Part shown: piece after piece, positions 15,983 to 25,700 of the stretch
How positions within the stretch are numbered: position 1 is the stretch's first letter
How the letters are laid out: every line of letters begins with the position of its first letter
Assembly: GCA_017619675.1 (NCBI GenBank)
Contig: JAFZRX010000002.1
Coordinates: 62,001 to 126,000, forward strand
Origin: Bacteroidales bacterium
GTDB lineage: Bacteria > Bacteroidota > Bacteroidia > Bacteroidales > UBA932
Reading direction: 5' to 3'
Length of the DNA stretch: 64,000 bases
Program-made: the position numbers and the translations under genes
The notes under the pieces: model-generated
What the model saw: the letters and a program-made list of their open reading frames with translations, nothing else
The model's database searches: none
Told to the model about the DNA's origin: nothing

Positions 15983-16055
15983 GAACATAAACAGAAAAAT
16001 ATCACCCAACAGGCAGTATAATCCGCCCCTGACAGAATATTATTCTTACAAGCAT

Positions 16056-16520
16056 ATGAGCAACCTTGACTCCACAGACATAGCAATCCTCAAGATCCTG
16101 CAGGAAGACGCCACCCTTACAAACAAACAGATAGCGGCAAAGGTGCACCTCTCCCCCACCCCTGTCTTCGAGCGCGTAAAGCGCCTGCGCGAGCAGGGAT
16201 ATATCAAAGGTTGCGTAGCCGTACTGGATACGGAGAAACTGGGCTGCTCCTTCATAGCATTCTGCTATATCAAGATGAAGCAGCACACATACGAAAACGC
16301 CCGGCGCCTCATGGACGCCGTGCAGTCAATGGAAGAGGTTGGCGAATGCTACAACATATCAGGAGACTATGATTTCCTCCTGAAGGTCTATGTGTCCAGC
16401 ATGAAGGAATACCAGCAGTTTGTGCTGCGCATCCTTGGAGAACTGGACTGCATAGGCGGCCTCAACAGTTCCTTTGTGATGGGCGAGGTAAAGAATACCC
16501 ACGCCGTTCCGGTACGCTAG
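16056..16520 (+). CDS. Lrp/AsnC family transcriptional regulator
   Basis: 154 aa. The N-terminal helix-turn-helix (LDSTDIAILKILQEDATLTNKQIAAKV and following) and the C-terminal RAM ligand-binding domain (GECYNISGDYDFLLKVYV) are complete. These proteins form octamers that bind an amino acid and wrap DNA. Divergence from metY suggests control of sulfur amino acid synthesis. It ends one base before the convergent nitroreductase gene. Confidence 0.92.
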   Translation: MSNLDSTDIAILKILQEDATLTNKQIAAKVHLSPTPVFERVKRLREQGYIKGCVAVLDTEKLGCSFIAFCYIKMKQHTYENARRLMDAVQSMEEVGECYNISGDYDFLLKVYVSSMKEYQQFVLRILGELDCIGGLNSSFVMGEVKNTHAVPVR

Positions 16521-16521
16521 A

Positions 16522-17118
16522 TCACCACTTCTCCCAGTGGATGTTCTCCGGTTTCCATTTGTCCTTGGGTTCCGGATCCTCTGCCGGTACTCCTAACGGA
16601 ATGGTGCAAAGGATTCCGACATTTGAAGGAATGCCCAGGGCTGCGGCAAACGGAACGGTCCTGTCCTCGGCGGGATAGCCTGCCGTCCAAACGGCGCCAA
16701 GGCCAAGGGCATGGGCTGCAAGGAGTATGTTCTCAGCTGCGGCTGAGCAGTCCTCATACCAGAACATATTGGGCCTTCCGTCAGTGGACATCTCTCCGCA
16801 GACAAGGATCACGGCGCCGGCTGTGGTGAACATCTCGCTTCTGAAGCCTGATCCGAACACTTCCTGGATCTTAGCCTTGTCAGTAACTACAACGAAACGC
16901 CAGGGCTGTCCGTTCATGGCGGTAGGGGCCGCCATTCCGGCCTTGAGGATTGTCTCGATCTGCTCACGGCTTACCGGCTCTCCGGTGAAGGCGCGGATAC
17001 TGGTCCTGGTCATGATAACGTCAAGGGCGGAAGCGGCGTTGTTGCCCGCTTTGTCCTGTAATTTGCAACCTGTAAGGACTGCGGAGGCCAATACTAAGGC
17101 CATCAATAACTTTTTCAT
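16522..17118 (-). CDS. Nitroreductase family lipoprotein
   Basis: 198 aa with a lipoprotein signal ending LTGC. The FMN-binding nitroreductase fold follows, with RTSIRAFTGEPVSREQIE, MAAPTAMNGQPWRFVVV and AHALGLGAVWTAGYP. Most family members are cytosolic; here the signal predicts export and lipid anchoring, which also occurs in other Bacteroidota. The substrate is unknown. It lies six bases after rmuC and is probably co-transcribed with it. Confidence 0.85.
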   Translation of the reverse strand: MKKLLMALVLASAVLTGCKLQDKAGNNAASALDVIMTRTSIRAFTGEPVSREQIETILKAGMAAPTAMNGQPWRFVVVTDKAKIQEVFGSGFRSEMFTTAGAVILVCGEMSTDGRPNMFWYEDCSAAAENILLAAHALGLGAVWTAGYPAEDRTVPFAAALGIPSNVGILCTIPLGVPAEDPEPKDKWKPENIHWEKW

Positions 17119-17124
17119 ACTTTA

Positions 17125-18531
17125 TTATTTAGTGTTGTCTATATCCAACGATGGTATGTCATCTATGTCAAGCAGGGCGGGGATGGGGTGCTTGTCGCTG
17201 TTCTTTGCGCCAAGCTTGATCAGTTTGGCCGATGTGTTCAAGATGCTCTGGCCCTTGACGTCAAGTTTCTTGCCCGCATCGATGTATTCAGACTGGGCCT
17301 TGTTCAGGGCATCACCAACGGCCTTGTACTTTTCCATGAAAAGGCCCACGCGGTCTATCATCTCCTGGGCCAGTTCATAGACCCTTTCGTGGTTCTGGGC
17401 CTGGACTACCTGCGTCCAGGTGGCGCTGACTATCTTCAGGGCGCCATACAGGCTCTGTTCGTCAGCGATGTATACATTCTGGTCCGCGGCCCTGCGCCAG
17501 AGCACCGGATCCGCATTCAGCGCTGACCAGAGCGCGCCTACGTTAGGAACGAACATTATCACGTACCCGGCCGAAACCTTGGGTGACTGAATATATGAGG
17601 AATAGTCCTTTGCGGCCAGTTCCGCCACGTGCTTGTTTATGCTGTCCACGTGCGCCTTCAGGCACTTCTGCCTTTCAGCAGCGTCCTGGACGTTGACGTA
17701 ATCCACATAGGCGGTAAGGGAGACCTTGGAGTCTATGATCACTTCCCTCTTCTCGTCCAGGTGGAGGATGATGTCCGGGCGCATGATGGCACCGTCCTCG
17801 TTCTTGACAGTCTTGCCGTCCGGACCCTTGATGGTTGGCTGGGAGTCAAAGTGTATGCCTTCCTTCAGGCCCTGGGACCGCAGAAGTTCCTCCAGTATGG
17901 TCTCGCCCCAGTCTCCCTGCATCTTGCTGCCGTGCTTGAAGGCTTCCGCCAGCTCGTCGGCGCTCTTGCGCGCCATGTCGCTGTGCTCCAGCAGGGTCTT
18001 GATGCGCTCGCGCATCTCCGCGTTGCGCTCGCCCTGCTCCTTGTTGTCTTCCTCCATGCGCTTCTTGAGCTCGGCTATGTTCTCCTTGAGGGGCGCCATT
18101 ATCTGGCCCAGGCTCTCGTTGCTGGATTCGCTGAACTCTTTCTGGCGGGCCTTGAGCATCTCGGAGGTCTCGTTTTTGACCTGGGCGCTCACCTTGGCCA
18201 TGGTCTCGTCGAATTTCTCCCGCAGGGCTGCAAGGGATTCTTCGCTGCGCTTGGTGTAATCTTTCTTCACTTCTTCTATGCGGGCGGCTGCTTCCGCCTT
18301 TATGTCGTCTATCTTTGACTTGAGGGCGTCCTCGCGTTCACGCGCGTGGGCGATGTCAGCGTCAAAGAGGGTCTTCTGCATCTTCAATGCTTCTGCCCCG
18401 CGCTCCTTTTCCGCCTCCTGGGCCGTTAAAACACGTTTCTTGACTATCCTTCCCGCCACCAACAAGGCTATCACCGCAGTGAGCAGAAGACCCACCGCAA
18501 AAGCCAGAATCAATTGCAACGTTGCGTCCAT
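17125..18531 (-). CDS. rmuC: DNA recombination protein RmuC
   Basis: 468 aa. An N-terminal membrane anchor (about 2-24) is followed by a long coiled coil (about 30-180). The RmuC nuclease-like core begins near GSKMQGDWGETILEELLRSQGL and includes RPDIILHLDEKREVIIDSKVSL and PNVGALWSALNADPVLW. RmuC limits inversion at short inverted repeats in E. coli. I use the ATG at 18531, giving MDATLQLILAFAVG as the anchor; an upstream in-frame start would lie near the divergent asnB leader promoter. Confidence 0.92.
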   Translation of the reverse strand: MDATLQLILAFAVGLLLTAVIALLVAGRIVKKRVLTAQEAEKERGAEALKMQKTLFDADIAHAREREDALKSKIDDIKAEAAARIEEVKKDYTKRSEESLAALREKFDETMAKVSAQVKNETSEMLKARQKEFSESSNESLGQIMAPLKENIAELKKRMEEDNKEQGERNAEMRERIKTLLEHSDMARKSADELAEAFKHGSKMQGDWGETILEELLRSQGLKEGIHFDSQPTIKGPDGKTVKNEDGAIMRPDIILHLDEKREVIIDSKVSLTAYVDYVNVQDAAERQKCLKAHVDSINKHVAELAAKDYSSYIQSPKVSAGYVIMFVPNVGALWSALNADPVLWRRAADQNVYIADEQSLYGALKIVSATWTQVVQAQNHERVYELAQEMIDRVGLFMEKYKAVGDALNKAQSEYIDAGKKLDVKGQSILNTSAKLIKLGAKNSDKHPIPALLDIDDIPSLDIDNTK

Positions 18532-18591
18532 ATATATAATAAGTACCTCAATCACTAAGTTAGAAAGAATACGCAAAAACTGGAAAAAATT

Positions 18592-18621
18592 TTTGCATTA
18601 TTAAAATTATTTGTAAATTAG
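18592..18621 (+). promoter_or_regulatory. Promoter of the asnB leader
   Basis: TTTG at 18592-18595, 18-nt spacer, TAAATTAG at 18614-18621. The -7 box begins 28 nt before the leader ATG. From the -7 box to the ATG the sequence closely parallels 5219-5248 upstream of glnK, so the two control regions appear related. Confidence 0.6.
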
Positions 18622-18641
18622 CAAAGCAAAACAAGTCAACG

Positions 18642-18737
18642 ATGACTGGATTTTATTGGAACAATCAGCGCAACAATGGCAAGAACCAGAATCAGAATCA
18701 GGTTCTCGAGTTGTTGTGTCCCATCCACCAGTCGTAA
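18642..18737 (+). CDS. Asn/Gln-rich leader peptide (31 aa) of the asnB operon
   Basis: A 31-codon frame ending in TAA. Residues 7-20 contain 11 Asn or Gln among 14 positions (N7 N8 Q9, N11 N12, then N15-Q-N-Q-N-Q20). In total there are seven Asn and five Gln. It begins Met-Thr-Gly and is not related to a known protein family. It ends 39 nt before an intrinsic terminator that directly precedes asparagine synthase. A codon run for the amino acid made by the next gene is the classical sign of a leader peptide attenuator. Translation is inferred. Confidence 0.75.
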   Translation: MTGFYWNNQRNNGKNQNQNQVLELLCPIHQS

Positions 18738-18787
18738 GGACACAGGCAAATGAAAGTTAGTTAGTAACAAAGATATAAAGGGCTGGT
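18727..18787 (+). promoter_or_regulatory. Possible antiterminator pairing in the asnB leader
   Basis: Leader bases 18727-18733 (ACCAGTC, around the codons for His29-Gln30-Ser31) can pair with 18781-18787 (GGCTGGT) over seven positions with one wobble. The latter lies in the 5' arm of the terminator. A ribosome stalled at residues 7-20 would leave the first segment free, while one reaching the stop codon would cover it. Found by eye; alternatives were not computed. Confidence 0.45.
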
Positions 18788-18817
18788 TCCAACAGGAATC
18801 AGCCCTTTTAGCTTTTT
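18777..18817 (+). terminator. Intrinsic terminator/attenuator before asnB
   Basis: AAAGGGCTGGTTCC (18777-18790) pairs with GGAATCAGCCCTTT (18795-18808) over 14 positions with one wobble and an AACA loop. The tail TTAGCTTTTT follows. The asnB ATG is only 15 nt past the stem, so the hairpin could also affect translation start. Confidence 0.88.
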
Positions 18818-18823
18818 AAGGTT

Positions 18824-20488
18824 ATGTGTGGTTTCATAGGCATTTTTGACAGCAAGTGCTCCCAGCGGGAGACTCGCGAAAAGGCATTGCAGATGTCTAC
18901 CCGCATCAGGCACCGCGGCCCGGACTGGAGCGGAGTCTATTGCAGCGAGCACTGCACCCTGGCCCACGAAAGGCTGGCCATCGTGGACCCTTTCTCCGGA
19001 GGGCAACCTCTGTTCTCACCTGACAAGACCTGTGTCCTGGCCGTGAACGGCGAGATCTACAACCACCAGGGCATACGCGACCGCCTTGCCGGGGAATATG
19101 ACTTCCAGACGGGATCGGACTGCGAGGTCATACTGGCCCTCTACCGTGAGAAGGGCGCCGGTTTCCTTGAGGACCTTAGCGGAATCTTCGCCTTCGCCCT
19201 TTATGACGAGCGGGAGAACAGGTATCTGATAGCCCGCGACCCCATCGGGGTGATTCCCCTCTACATTGGATACGATGACGACGGAACCACATACGTAGCC
19301 AGCGAACTGAAGGCGCTGGAGGGAATGTGCGAGCGGTACGAGCCGTTCCCTCCGGGACATTTCCTGGACAGCAAGGACGGCGAGATCCGCCGCTGGTGGA
19401 AGCGCGACTGGTTTGACTACGAGGCCGTCAAGGACAGCGCCGTGAGCCCCAAGGCCATAAGGCCTGCTCTTGAAGCTGCCGTGAAACGCCAGCTTATGAG
19501 CGACGTGCCTTACGGCGTGCTGCTCTCCGGCGGCCTGGACAGTTCCGTGATATCGGCGATAGCCGCAATGTATTCAAGGAACAGGGTCGAGACGCAGGAC
19601 AGGAGCGAGGCGTGGTGGCCGCGCCTTCATTCCTTTGCCGTGGGCCTGAAAGGCTCCCCGGACCTGGAGAAGGCGCGCGTGGTGGCTGACTTCATAGGCA
19701 CGGTGCATCACGAAGTGAACTACACCGTGCAGGAAGGCCTGGACGCCATACGCGATGTCATATATCACATTGAAACCTACGATGTTACAACTGTCCGCGC
19801 CAGCACGCCCATGTACCTTCTTGCAAGGTATATCAAGAGCATGGGCATCAAGATGGTCCTCAGCGGCGAAGGCGCCGACGAGATCTTTGGCGGATACCTC
19901 TATTTCCACAAGGCGCCGGACGCGCAGGCATTCCACGAGGAGACCGTGCGCAAGGTTGGCAAACTCCACCTGTACGACTGCCTCCGCGCCAACAAGTCCC
20001 TGGCCGCCTGGGGCGTGGAAGGCCGCGTGCCCTTCCTGGACAAGGAGTTCCTGGACGTTGCCATGGCTCTGAAGCCGGATGTAAAAATGTGCCCGGGCAA
20101 GGAAATAGAGAAGAAGGTAGTCCGCGAAGCGTTCACGGACCTTCTCCCATACAGCATTGTCTGGAGGCAGAAAGAGCAGTTCAGCGACGGCGTGGGCTAC
20201 AGCTGGATTGACAGCCTCAAGCAGATGACCTCCGAACTGGTGAGCGACAAGCAGATGGCGCACGCCGCGGAGCGCTTCCCCATCCACACTCCCATGAACA
20301 AGGAGGAGTACTACTACCGTTCCATTTTCAGCGAACTGTTCCCCAGCAACAGCGCGGCGCTGAGCGTGCCAAGCGTACCCAGCGTGGCTTGCTCATCGGC
20401 CGAGGCGCTGCGCTGGGACCCGTCCTTCAAGGGCGTCAACGACCCCAGCGGAAGGGCGGTTAAAGATATCCACAATCAAGCATTATAA
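18824..20488 (+). CDS. asnB: Asparagine synthase (glutamine-hydrolysing)
   Basis: 554 aa, the length of E. coli AsnB. Cys2 (MCGFIGIF) is the glutaminase nucleophile, and SGGLDSS at 235-241 is the ATP pyrophosphatase loop. The enzyme converts aspartate, ATP and glutamine to asparagine and glutamate. It is first in a nine-gene collinear series and lies directly behind an Asn/Gln leader peptide and terminator, so its transcription is probably set by Asn or Gln supply. glnN begins 24 bp downstream. Confidence 0.96.
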   Translation: MCGFIGIFDSKCSQRETREKALQMSTRIRHRGPDWSGVYCSEHCTLAHERLAIVDPFSGGQPLFSPDKTCVLAVNGEIYNHQGIRDRLAGEYDFQTGSDCEVILALYREKGAGFLEDLSGIFAFALYDERENRYLIARDPIGVIPLYIGYDDDGTTYVASELKALEGMCERYEPFPPGHFLDSKDGEIRRWWKRDWFDYEAVKDSAVSPKAIRPALEAAVKRQLMSDVPYGVLLSGGLDSSVISAIAAMYSRNRVETQDRSEAWWPRLHSFAVGLKGSPDLEKARVVADFIGTVHHEVNYTVQEGLDAIRDVIYHIETYDVTTVRASTPMYLLARYIKSMGIKMVLSGEGADEIFGGYLYFHKAPDAQAFHEETVRKVGKLHLYDCLRANKSLAAWGVEGRVPFLDKEFLDVAMALKPDVKMCPGKEIEKKVVREAFTDLLPYSIVWRQKEQFSDGVGYSWIDSLKQMTSELVSDKQMAHAAERFPIHTPMNKEEYYYRSIFSELFPSNSAALSVPSVPSVACSSAEALRWDPSFKGVNDPSGRAVKDIHNQAL

Positions 20489-20512
20489 TCAGTTAGTTTA
20501 AAATAGTGTATT

Positions 20513-22699
20513 ATGAACAATCCAAGATTTGATGTAGTTCAAGACGCCTTCAAGAAGAGGGCCGCTACAGTAGAGATTCCCGCGATGAAGACCTCCGACT
20601 ATTTTGGAGAGCTTGTGTTCAACCGTGAGAAGATGCGCAAGTACCTTGACGCCAAGACGTACATGGACCTTGTGAATTGCATCGACAACGGAGAATCCCT
20701 GGACCGTTCCACTGCCGACAAGGTTGCCGCAGGTATAAAGACCTGGGCCATGGAGCACGGCGTGACGCATATCACCCACTGGTTCCAGCCTTTGACGGAA
20801 GGTACCGCTGAAAAGCACGACTCCTTCCTTGACTACGACGGCAAGGGCGGAATGATAGAGACCTTTGACGGAACCTCACTGGTACAGCAGGAGCCTGACG
20901 CATCGTCATTCCCCAGCGGAGGTATCCGGGCCACTTTCGAGGCCCGCGGCTACACCGCCTGGGACCCTACCTCACCGGTATTCATACAGGACGACACGCT
21001 CTGTATCCCCACCGTGTTCATTTCTTACACCGGAGAGGCGCTGGACTACAAGACCCCTCTGAAGAAGGCCCTGAAGGCCGTCAGCGACGCCGCGGTGCCC
21101 ATCTGCCAGATGTTCGACCCCAAAGTGAAGAAAGTCTACTCTTATCTTGGATGGGAGCAGGAATACTTCCTGGTGGACGAGGACCTTTACGCCGCCAGGC
21201 CTGACCTGATGCTCACCGGCCGCACCCTGATGGGACACGCTTCCTCAAAGAACCAGCAGCTGGAAGACCACTATTTTGGAGCCATCCCTTCAAGGGTCGC
21301 CGCATTCATGCGCGACATTGAGATCGCAGGCTACAAACTTGGAATCCCCCTGAAGACCCGTCACAACGAGGTTGCGCCTAACCAGTTCGAGTTGGCGCCA
21401 ATTTACGGCGAGACCAACCTCTCAAACGACCAGAACCAGATAATAATGAACGTGATGAACAGCATAGCCCGCAAGCACGGCTTCGTTGTCCTATTCCACG
21501 AGAAGCCTTTCGAGGGCATCAACGGTTCGGGAAAGCACAACAACTGGTCCCTTGGAACCGACACCGGCACCCTGCTCCTCGCCCCTGGTAAGGATGCAAA
21601 GGGCAACCTGCAGTTCGTCACATTCTTCGTCAACGTGCTGGCGGCCGTGCAGAAGCACAACGCCCTGATGAAGGCCAGCATCGCATCGGCCACCAACGCG
21701 CACAGGCTTGGAGCGAACGAGGCGCCGCCTGCAATTGTTTCCGCATTCCTCGGAAAGACCATGACCGACGTGCTGCACAAGCTGCTCACCGTGCCTTCCG
21801 ACACTCCTATCGAGATTGCCGGAAAGAAGGGTCAGTCAGTGGGCCTGGTTGAAATCCCTGAGATCTTCGTGGACAACACGGACAGGAACAGGACCTCCCC
21901 GTTCGCATTTACCGGAAACCGCTTCGAGTTCAGGGCCGTGGGCTCCAGCGCAAACTGCGCAGGCGCCATGACCGCCCTCAACTCAGCCGTTGCGGAGCAG
22001 CTCATCGCCTTCAAGGCCGCGGTTGACAAGGAGATGGCCGCAGGAAAGGAGATGAACATTGCCTTCATGGACTGCCTCAAGCCAATCATCAAGTCCATAA
22101 TTGACGTGGTATGCTTTGACGGAAACGGTTACACTGACGAATGGAAAGTTGAAGCCGCAAAGCGCGGACTGGACACCGAGACCAACGTCGCAAAGATGTT
22201 CAAGGCATATACCTCACCTGACGCAATCAAGCTGTTCACAAGCCTGGGAATCTATTCACAGAAGGAACTGGAGGCCCGCAACGAAGTCAAGTGGGAGACC
22301 TACAGCAAGAAAGTCCAGATTGAGGCAAGGGTTATGGGCCGTATGGCAATCAACCACGTTATTCCCGCCGCCCTGGACTACCAGACAAGGCTGCTGCAGA
22401 ACATAGACCTCTGCAAGGAAACCTTCCCTGACGAATACCAGACGCTGGCACTGACCCAGATAGACCTGGTAAAGGAGATTTCATTCCTTGTCAAGGAGAT
22501 CCGCTCCAGCGTGGATGCCATGGTTCAGGCAAGGGCAAAGGCCAACGAGATACAGTGCGAATATGAGAAGGCCCTGGCATACCATGAGATCGCCGAATCC
22601 CTGTTCGCCATCCGCAAGTTCATAGACCAGCTGGAAGAACTGTGCGACAACAGCACATGGCCGCTGCCTAAGTACCGCGAAATCCTGTTCATCAACTAA
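20513..22699 (+). CDS. glnN: Glutamine synthetase type III
   Basis: 728 aa, about the length of GSIII and far longer than GSI. Recognisable GSIII stretches are DTLCIPTVFISYTGEALDYK, KTRHNEVAPNQFELAPIYGE, GSGKHNNWSLGTDTGTLLL and NRTSPFAFTGNRFEFRAVGS. It makes glutamine from glutamate, ammonium and ATP as a dodecamer. GSIII lacks the adenylylation site of enteric GSI, so transcription is a likely main control point. It follows asnB by 24 bp and precedes gltB by 11 bp, which places GS and GOGAT in one unit. Confidence 0.97.
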   Translation: MNNPRFDVVQDAFKKRAATVEIPAMKTSDYFGELVFNREKMRKYLDAKTYMDLVNCIDNGESLDRSTADKVAAGIKTWAMEHGVTHITHWFQPLTEGTAEKHDSFLDYDGKGGMIETFDGTSLVQQEPDASSFPSGGIRATFEARGYTAWDPTSPVFIQDDTLCIPTVFISYTGEALDYKTPLKKALKAVSDAAVPICQMFDPKVKKVYSYLGWEQEYFLVDEDLYAARPDLMLTGRTLMGHASSKNQQLEDHYFGAIPSRVAAFMRDIEIAGYKLGIPLKTRHNEVAPNQFELAPIYGETNLSNDQNQIIMNVMNSIARKHGFVVLFHEKPFEGINGSGKHNNWSLGTDTGTLLLAPGKDAKGNLQFVTFFVNVLAAVQKHNALMKASIASATNAHRLGANEAPPAIVSAFLGKTMTDVLHKLLTVPSDTPIEIAGKKGQSVGLVEIPEIFVDNTDRNRTSPFAFTGNRFEFRAVGSSANCAGAMTALNSAVAEQLIAFKAAVDKEMAAGKEMNIAFMDCLKPIIKSIIDVVCFDGNGYTDEWKVEAAKRGLDTETNVAKMFKAYTSPDAIKLFTSLGIYSQKELEARNEVKWETYSKKVQIEARVMGRMAINHVIPAALDYQTRLLQNIDLCKETFPDEYQTLALTQIDLVKEISFLVKEIRSSVDAMVQARAKANEIQCEYEKALAYHEIAESLFAIRKFIDQLEELCDNSTWPLPKYREILFIN

Positions 22700-22710
22700 A
22701 GGAACCGCTT

Positions 22711-25700
22711 ATGCGACAAGATAACCAAGGATTGTACGCCAGGGAGTACGAGCACGATGCCTGCGGAATAGGCATGCTCATAAACCTGAAAGGCGACAAA
22801 TCCCATTCATTAGTGGACAACGCCCTCACGGTGCTTGAGAACATGAAGCACCGCGGGGCGGAGGCCGCTGACAACAAGAGCGGCGACGGAGCGGGAATCC
22901 TGCTCCAGATCCCGCACGAGTTCATCCTGCTCCAGGGTATCCCGGTTCCGGAAAAGCTTAAGTACGGAACCGGTCTGGTGTTCCTTCCCAAAGACAAGGA
23001 ACTTGCCGCAGGATACGTAGACATCATCCGTCAGGAAACGGAGAAGGCCGGGCTCACCCTGTTCCATATAAGGGAAGTCCCGGTCGATTCTAATGTCCTG
23101 GGAGCCGCCTCCAAGAAGACGGAGCCCAAGATAATCCAGATATTCATAACCGGAGCGCAGGAAGTCAGCAAGTTCGAGACGCAGCTGTACCTGCTGCGCA
23201 AGCACATAGAAAGGAGGATAAACGACAGGGATTTCTACATAGTGTCCCTGTCAAACCGTGTTATAGTATATAAGGGAATGGTCACCTCCAACCAGTTGAG
23301 GGAATATTACCCGGACCTGGGAAGCCCGTTCTTCACCAGCGCCCTGGCAATGGTTCATTCCCGTTTCAGCACCAACACCTTCCCTACCTGGTCGCTGGCA
23401 CAGCCGTTCAGGATGCTGGCCCACAACGGAGAGATAAACACCATCCGGTCCAACCGCTCATGGATGGAAGCGCGCGAGAGCGTGCTGAGCTCACAGCCGT
23501 TGGGAGAGGTTAAGGACTTCTCCCCCGTCATCCAGCCGGACATGAGCGACAGCGCTTCCTTTGACAACGCGCTGGAGTTCTTCGTGCGCTCAGGCATGAG
23601 CCTGCCGCACGCAATGGCCATGATGGTGCCGGAATCCTTCAACGAGAAGAACCCTATCAGCCAGAGCCTCAAGGACTTCTATGAGTATCACTCCATCCTG
23701 ATGGAGCCTTGGGACGGCCCTGCTGCCATGCTGTTCACTGACGGCAGGTATGCCGGAGGAATGCTGGACCGCAACGGCCTGAGGCCTTCAAGGTACCTTG
23801 TTACGGAGGACGGCCTCATGCTTATAGCGTCCGAGACCGGATGCCTCAAGATTGACCCGCAGAACGTACGCGCCAAGGGCAGCCTCCAGCCGGGAAAGAT
23901 AATGCTGGTTGACACCGAGACCGGGCAGATAATTGCGGACGAGGAGATAAAGAAGACCCTCTCAGAGGGCCAGGACTACGGAAAATGGCTTTCCGAGGGC
24001 CGTACGGAACTGGCGAAGCTCCGCAGCGGGCGAAAGGCTGACTACGAAGTGGAAGACTATGAGCGCAAGCTGCGCGGCTTTGACTTCACTCGCGAGGATA
24101 TCCAGAAGGTTATACTTCCCATGTGCTCCAACGCGCAGGAGCCAATTTCCTCAATGGGTAACGACACCCAGTTGGCGGTGCTTTCAGACAGGCCGCAACT
24201 GCTGTTCAACTATTTCAGGCAGCAGTTCGCCCAGGTTACTAACCCGCCTATAGACCCTATCAGGGAGGAACTGGTGATGTCCTTGACGGAGTACATAGGA
24301 GCCGTGGGAATGAACATCCTCACCCCGGACAGTTCCCACTGCAAGATGGTGCGCCTCCCCCAGCCTATCATCACGAACACGGAACTGGATACGCTGTGCA
24401 ACATACGCTACAAGGGATTCAACACTGAGAAACTCCCCATGCTCTTCGATCCCGCAAAGGGAGAGAAGGGGCTCAGGGAGGCCCTGGACGCGCTTTGCAA
24501 GGAAGCGGAGCGTTCCGTTGACAACGGCATCAACTACATAATCCTCACGGACCGCGGTATTGACGCGGATCATGCGGCAATACCTTCCCTGCTGGCCGTG
24601 AGCGCCATCCACCACTACCTTGTCTCCATCAAGAAGAGGGTGCAGACGGCGCTTATAGTGGAGAGCGGAGAGATACGCGAGGTAATGCACGCCGCCCTCC
24701 TGCTGGGCTACGGCGCCAGCGGAGTCAATCCGTACATGGCCTTTGCGGTAATCAAGGACCAGGTGGAGAAGGGCGCCCTGCAGATGGACGAAGTCACCGC
24801 CAGACACAACTACATAAAGGCCATGGACAAGGGCCTGCTGAAGATCCTCAGCAAGATGGGCATCAGCACCATCCGCTCCTACCGCGGAGCCAAGATCTTC
24901 GAGGCCATAGGCCTCAGCAGCGAGCTGCTTTCCAAGTACTTCGGCACCGCTTCCTCTACGGTGGAAGGCATCGGCCTGGATACTATCGCAAAGGATGCCA
25001 TCCGCCTGCACGCGCAGGCCTTCCAGGCGGAACAGGGCGACGTCCTTCCAATGATAGGACAGTACTCCTTCCGCAAGGACGGTATCCGCCACGCGTGGAC
25101 GCCTGAAGCGATAGCTACGCTTCAGATAGCCACGCGCGAAGGCGACTACGCCAAATTCAAGGACTTCACCTCCATCATAGACTCCCGAAAGGAACCCCTG
25201 TTCCTGCGTGATTTCTTCACCTTCAAGCAGAACCCCATCCCTCTGGAGGAGGTAGAGCCAGAAGAGAACATAGTGAAGAGGTTCGTGGGAGGGGCGATGT
25301 CGTTCGGCGCCCTCAGCGAGGAGGCGCATGAGACCATCGCCCTGGCGCTGAACAAGCTGGGAAGCAGGAGCAACACCGGCGAGGGAGGCGAGGACGAGGC
25401 CCGATTCAAGGGAACCAAGGACGGAGTCTCACTCAACAGCAAGGTAAAGCAGGTGGCTTCCGGACGCTTCGGCGTCACCACTGAATATCTGGTCAACGCA
25501 GAGGAGATACAGATCAAGGTGGCCCAGGGCGCAAAGCCCGGAGAGGGCGGACAGCTGCCGGGATACAAAGTGAACGGCATCATAGCCAAGACAAGGCATT
25601 CAATCCCGGGGATATCCCTTATTTCCCCGCCGCCGCACCATGACATCTACTCCATAGAGGACCTGGCCCAGTTGATATTCGACCTCAAGAATGTCAACCC

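Noticed and set aside
15885-16055. SAM- or methionine-related riboswitch upstream of metY
   Set aside because: The gap holds short AT-rich promoter sequence and half-sites only; I see no multi-stem fold or terminator.
24184-25329. 381-codon open frame antisense to gltB
   Set aside because: The sense frame is a complete glutamate synthase; the antisense frame has no family similarity. The same applies to long antisense frames at 14646-15686, 27177-28406 and 46472-47395.
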